NCBI GenBank assembly: GCA_903879825.1
Contig: CAIRND010000610.1
Location: 1-10,178, forward strand
Direction: 5' to 3'
Length of the DNA: 10,178 nucleotides
DNA from: an uncultured Geobacteraceae bacterium
GTDB lineage: Bacteria; Desulfobacterota; Desulfuromonadia; Geobacterales; Pseudopelobacteraceae
Shown: positions 7,500-10,178 of the stretch, piece by piece
Numbering within the stretch: position 1 is the first letter of the stretch
Layout: every line of letters begins with the position of its first letter
Notes under the pieces: model-generated
Databases searched by the model: none
Seen by the model: the letters and a program-made list of their open reading frames with translations, nothing else
What the model was told of the DNA's origin: nothing
Made by a program: the position numbers and the translations under genes

Positions 7500-7626
7500 T
7501 CACGCAACGCCGCAACGAGAAACAAAGACTTATAACGAAATAGCGACCAACCAACCGGGTGAACTTGAAAATGACACACTTTAAGGCGACTGATTTCATA
7601 CGTTGCGTCGTTGCGTCGTTGCGTGA
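7500..7626. repeat. Intergenic repeat island with inverted ends
   Basis: Two 19-base arms, 7500-7518 and 7608-7626, are reverse complements with 18 of 19 positions matching, separated by 89 bases. Each arm contains two copies of the octamer ACGCAACG or its complement. The stretch around it (about 7400-7680) is visibly richer in GC than the AT-rich DNA to its left. Short intergenic elements built from ACGCAAMG-like octamers at both ends recur in several bacterial genomes in my recollection, so this may be a small non-coding mobile or repetitive element. No transposase or target-site duplication is visible. Three weak ORFs (61 to 87 codons) cross it on both strands, none with family resemblance; they look like accidental openness. 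Confidence 0.55.
7601..7624. repeat. Tandem octamer (CGTTGCGT) x3
   Basis: Three perfect head-to-tail copies of CGTTGCGT occupy 7601-7608, 7609-7616 and 7617-7624. Two near copies in the opposite orientation sit at 7502-7517. The copy number could vary by slipped replication. Confidence 0.9.
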
Positions 7627-7684
7627 AACTGTTTTTCAAGGGTGGTCAGTACAAGTGTGCAGCATTTCAGAAGTATCATCACGT

Positions 7685-7727
7685 AAAAAAAGCGGCCCAC
7701 CGGAAGATTCCGATGGGCCGCTTTTTT
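7685..7727 (-). terminator. Rho-independent terminator of acnB, probably bidirectional
   Basis: The outer stem pairs GCGGCCCA (7692-7699) with TGGGCCGC (7714-7721). One C-A mismatch follows, then an inner stem CGGAA/TTCCG with a very small loop. An A-run (7685-7691) and a T-run (7722-7727) flank it, so on either strand the hairpin is followed by a U-tract. On the minus strand it begins 23 bases after the acnB stop, which fits termination of acnB. It therefore separates acnB from the toxin genes transcriptionally. No gene reading in from the left was found on the plus strand, so the second direction may only block antisense transcription. Confidence 0.93.
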
Positions 7728-7744
7728 CAGAGAGACAAAAGAGA

Positions 7745-10178
7745 TTATTTATATTCAGGCATCTCATCAAACTGCAGATATTTGTAGATCTTTTCTTTGT
7801 TCGGTTCAATTTTTTCTTTGTAGATGGCGAGGAACTCGGCCGGTGTCGGCAGCTTGCCGATCAACGCGGTTACCGCACCAAGCTCGGCAGAACCAAGATA
7901 TACCTTGGCACCATTACCGATACGGTCATCAAAGTTACGTGTCGAGGTGGAGTACATATTGACACCATCCGGTACGCGTGCCTGATTACCCATGCAGAGC
8001 GAGCAGCCGGCAATTTCAATACGGGCACCAAAAGCGCTGTAGATTGAGAAGTAGGCCTCATCTTTCAGCTTCTGCTGATCCATACGGGTCGGCGGACAGA
8101 TCCAGGTACGGACAGACGGGTTGAACTTCTGGCCGCGCCAGATTTCGGCGGCAGCACGGAAATGACCGATGTTGGTCATGCAGGAACCAAGGAAGATATC
8201 CTGAATCGGTGTACCGGCAACATCAGACAGCAGCTTGACATCATCCGGGTCATTAGGACAGGCCAGAATCGGCTCGGTGATCTCAGACAGATCAATCTCG
8301 ATGACCGCAGCGTATTGGGCGTTGGCATCGGCTTCAAGCAGTTTTGGTGCTTTCAGCCATTCATTGACCGCATCAATACGATTTTGCAGCGTCTGGGCGT
8401 CCTGATACCCTTCTTCAATCATCTTTTTCATCAGTGCCACGTTGGAACGGAGGTATGCGGCAACGGAAGCTTCGGAAAGCTTGATGCATCCTGCTGCGGC
8501 GGAGCGCTCTGCAGCGGCATCGGTCAATTCGAATGCCTGCTCGACGGACAGGTCGGGCAATCCTTCCATTTCCAGAATGCGGCCGTTGAAGATATTAACT
8601 TTGTTCTTCTTTGGAACGGTCAGCAGGCCCTGCTTGATGGCCCAGTATGGAATGGCATTAACCGCATCACGCAGGGTGATACCGGAGTTGAGTGTGCCTT
8701 TGAATCGAACCAGAACTGATTCCGGCATATCAAGCGGCATGAAACCCATGGCGCCGGCAAAAGCGACCAGACCGGAACCGGCCGGGAAAGAGATACCGAT
8801 CGGGAAACGGGTGTGAGAATCGCCACCGGTACCGACGGTGTCAGGAAGCAGCAGACGGTTCAGCCAGGAATGGATAACGCCGTCGCCCGGTTTCAGTGGA
8901 ACGCCGCCACGCTCGGTAATAAACTGCGGCAGAGACTTGTGCATCTTGACGTCGGCCGGTTTTGGATAAGCGGCGGTGTGACAGAATGACTGCATGAACA
9001 TCGGCGACAGGAACTTGAGACAGGCAAGCTCTTTCAATTCATCAGCGGTCATCGGACCGGTGGTATCCTGTGATCCAACCGTGGTCATTTTCGGCTCGCA
9101 GGCGGTACCCGGAAGGATGCCGGCAACGCCGCATGCCTGACCGACCATTTTCTGCGCCTGGGAGTATCCCTGGCCAGCAACGGCAACCGGATTAACCGGC
9201 AGCGTGAATATTTCAGTAGCGCCAAGGCCGAGTGCGGCGCGGGCACGGTCAGTAACAGCACGACCGATAATCAGTGGAATACGGCCACCGGCGCGGAATT
9301 CGTCTGCCAGTGTGTTGGGGGCGATCTGAAATGTGGAGAGCAGTTCGCCCGCCTCAGTGGTGATTTCGCCTTTTACCGTATTGATAACAATGACGTCACC
9401 GGTATTCATTTTTGAAACATCCGCTTTCAGTGGCAGTGCGCCGGAATCTTGGGCGGTGTTGAAGAAAATAGGGGCAATGACGCTGCCGATAATGACGCCG
9501 GCAGTTTTTTTGTTGGGAACGCAAGGGATTTCCTGGCCAATGTACCACAGGACAGAGTTGCAGGCGGACTTACGTGACGAGCCGGTTCCGACAACATCGC
9601 CGACAAAGGCAACCTGAAAGCCATCAGCGCGATATTGAGCAATAGTTGCCAGTCCATCAGGAAAGCGGGTTTTTCCCATAGCCAGAGCGTGCAGTGGGAT
9701 GTCAGGACGGCTCCAGGCATCGCCGGCAGGAGAAAAATCATCAGTGTTGATTTCGCCTTCCACTTTGTACACCTTGACTTTGATGATTTCAGCCAGGCTT
9801 GGTTTGTGCGTAAACCAGTCAGCGTTGGCCCAGGACTGAAGGACTTTTTTTGCCGCTTCATTGGTTGCAGAAAGCTCAACAACTTTTTCAAAGTTGTCAT
9901 ACACAAGTGTCAAGCTGGACAGGGCACACGCTGCTTCGCCAGCCAGTGCAGGGTCAGTTAATGCGCCAACCAGAGGGGCCACATTATAACCGCCGATCAT
10001 GGTGCCGAGCATACGAATGGCATCAACCGGGGTAACCAATGGTGATTTTTTTGTGCCGACAACGATTTCAGCAAGGAAAGCAGCTTTTACTTCAGCAGCC
10101 GGATCAACGCCGGGAGAGACACGATCCTTGATCAGGGTAAGGAGGAAAGCCTCTTTTCCCGCAGGTGGATTCACCAGC
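7745..10178 (-). CDS. acnB: Aconitate hydratase B (AcnB), 5' end cut by window edge
   Basis: This is aconitase B, the [4Fe-4S] enzyme that interconverts citrate, cis-aconitate and isocitrate in the TCA cycle; the family also hydrates 2-methyl-cis-aconitate. It is cytoplasmic. About 809 codons are visible and the frame stays open to the right edge. The visible part begins at Asn-Pro-Pro-Ala-Gly, which in E. coli AcnB (865 aa) lies near residue 36, so about 35 codons are missing. The GTG at 10172-10174 is an internal valine, not the start. In visible-residue numbering: HEAT-like domain to about 125; swivel domain with PDIPLHALAMGK (158-169) and GDVVGTGSSRKSA (192-204); catalytic domains with SQDTTGPMT (368-376), QSFCHTAAYPKP (395-406) and TGGDSHTRFPIG (449-460). 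Cluster cysteines are C665, C724 and C727, with the same spacing as E. coli C710, C769 and C772. The swivel domain is about 10 residues shorter than in E. coli, and the C-terminus ends at MPEYK without the E. coli tail. No broken or missing key residue was seen. Confidence 0.97.
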   Translation of the reverse strand, partial: LVNPPAGKEAFLLTLIKDRVSPGVDPAAEVKAAFLAEIVVGTKKSPLVTPVDAIRMLGTMIGGYNVAPLVGALTDPALAGEAACALSSLTLVYDNFEKVVELSATNEAAKKVLQSWANADWFTHKPSLAEIIKVKVYKVEGEINTDDFSPAGDAWSRPDIPLHALAMGKTRFPDGLATIAQYRADGFQVAFVGDVVGTGSSRKSACNSVLWYIGQEIPCVPNKKTAGVIIGSVIAPIFFNTAQDSGALPLKADVSKMNTGDVIVINTVKGEITTEAGELLSTFQIAPNTLADEFRAGGRIPLIIGRAVTDRARAALGLGATEIFTLPVNPVAVAGQGYSQAQKMVGQACGVAGILPGTACEPKMTTVGSQDTTGPMTADELKELACLKFLSPMFMQSFCHTAAYPKPADVKMHKSLPQFITERGGVPLKPGDGVIHSWLNRLLLPDTVGTGGDSHTRFPIGISFPAGSGLVAFAGAMGFMPLDMPESVLVRFKGTLNSGITLRDAVNAIPYWAIKQGLLTVPKKNKVNIFNGRILEMEGLPDLSVEQAFELTDAAAERSAAAGCIKLSEASVAAYLRSNVALMKKMIEEGYQDAQTLQNRIDAVNEWLKAPKLLEADANAQYAAVIEIDLSEITEPILACPNDPDDVKLLSDVAGTPIQDIFLGSCMTNIGHFRAAAEIWRGQKFNPSVRTWICPPTRMDQQKLKDEAYFSIYSAFGARIEIAGCSLCMGNQARVPDGVNMYSTSTRNFDDRIGNGAKVYLGSAELGAVTALIGKLPTPAEFLAIYKEKIEPNKEKIYKYLQFDEMPEYK

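Noticed and set aside
7376..7639. Possible small minus-strand protein of 87 codons (and overlapping 78-codon and plus-strand 71-codon ORFs)
   Set aside because: No convincing RBS, overlapping open frames on both strands, and the coding text is made by the octamer repeat; more likely an intergenic repeat.
7559..8047. Plus-strand ORF of 162 codons running into acnB
   Set aside because: It crosses the acnB terminator and is antisense to the conserved AcnB C-terminal domain.

Overview
The window carries three protein genes, all on the minus strand. From right to left in transcription order they are the 3' part of acnB (aconitase B), a HlyC-type toxin-activating lysine acyltransferase, and a very large RTX protein that runs off the left edge. 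AcnB with three conserved cluster cysteines and a short C-terminus, next to a HlyC/RTX pair, indicates a Gram-negative proteobacterium-like organism. From memory of the family, this AcnB looks most like those of Geobacter/Pelobacter-type Desulfuromonadota, but that placement is only moderately sure.

Right part (7745-10178): acnB lacks only about its first 35 codons, which lie beyond the right edge. It ends at a strong, nearly symmetric terminator hairpin flanked by an A-run and a T-run (7685-7727). Centre (6920-7744): about 825 bp without a convincing gene. It holds the terminator, a short repetitive island with (CGTTGCGT)3 and a matching inverted copy (7500-7626), and then a very AT-rich leader (about 7020-7390) in front of the toxin genes. 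Left part (1-6919): the acyltransferase (187 aa), a 53-bp gap, then at least 2100 codons of RTX toxin without a stop.

The RTX protein reads as a true HlyA-type pore-forming toxin and not just a generic repeat adhesin. It has no N-terminal signal peptide and has hydrophobic segments at about residues 225-243, 360-395 and 431-485. Two Gly-Lys sites (K638 and K766) align with the two lysines that HlyC acylates in E. coli haemolysin, with nearly the same spacing. A long glycine-rich calcium-binding region follows. This region mixes classical nonapeptides (ten perfect-length copies at 2310-2579), a HlyA-like repeat-associated domain (about 1141-1410), and six copies of a longer unit whose period is 81 or 90 residues, differing by exactly one nonapeptide. 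The expected working model is that the acyltransferase fatty-acylates the protoxin in the cytoplasm, a type I exporter secretes it, and calcium folds the repeats outside the cell. The exporter genes and the C-terminal secretion signal would lie left of the window; none is visible here.
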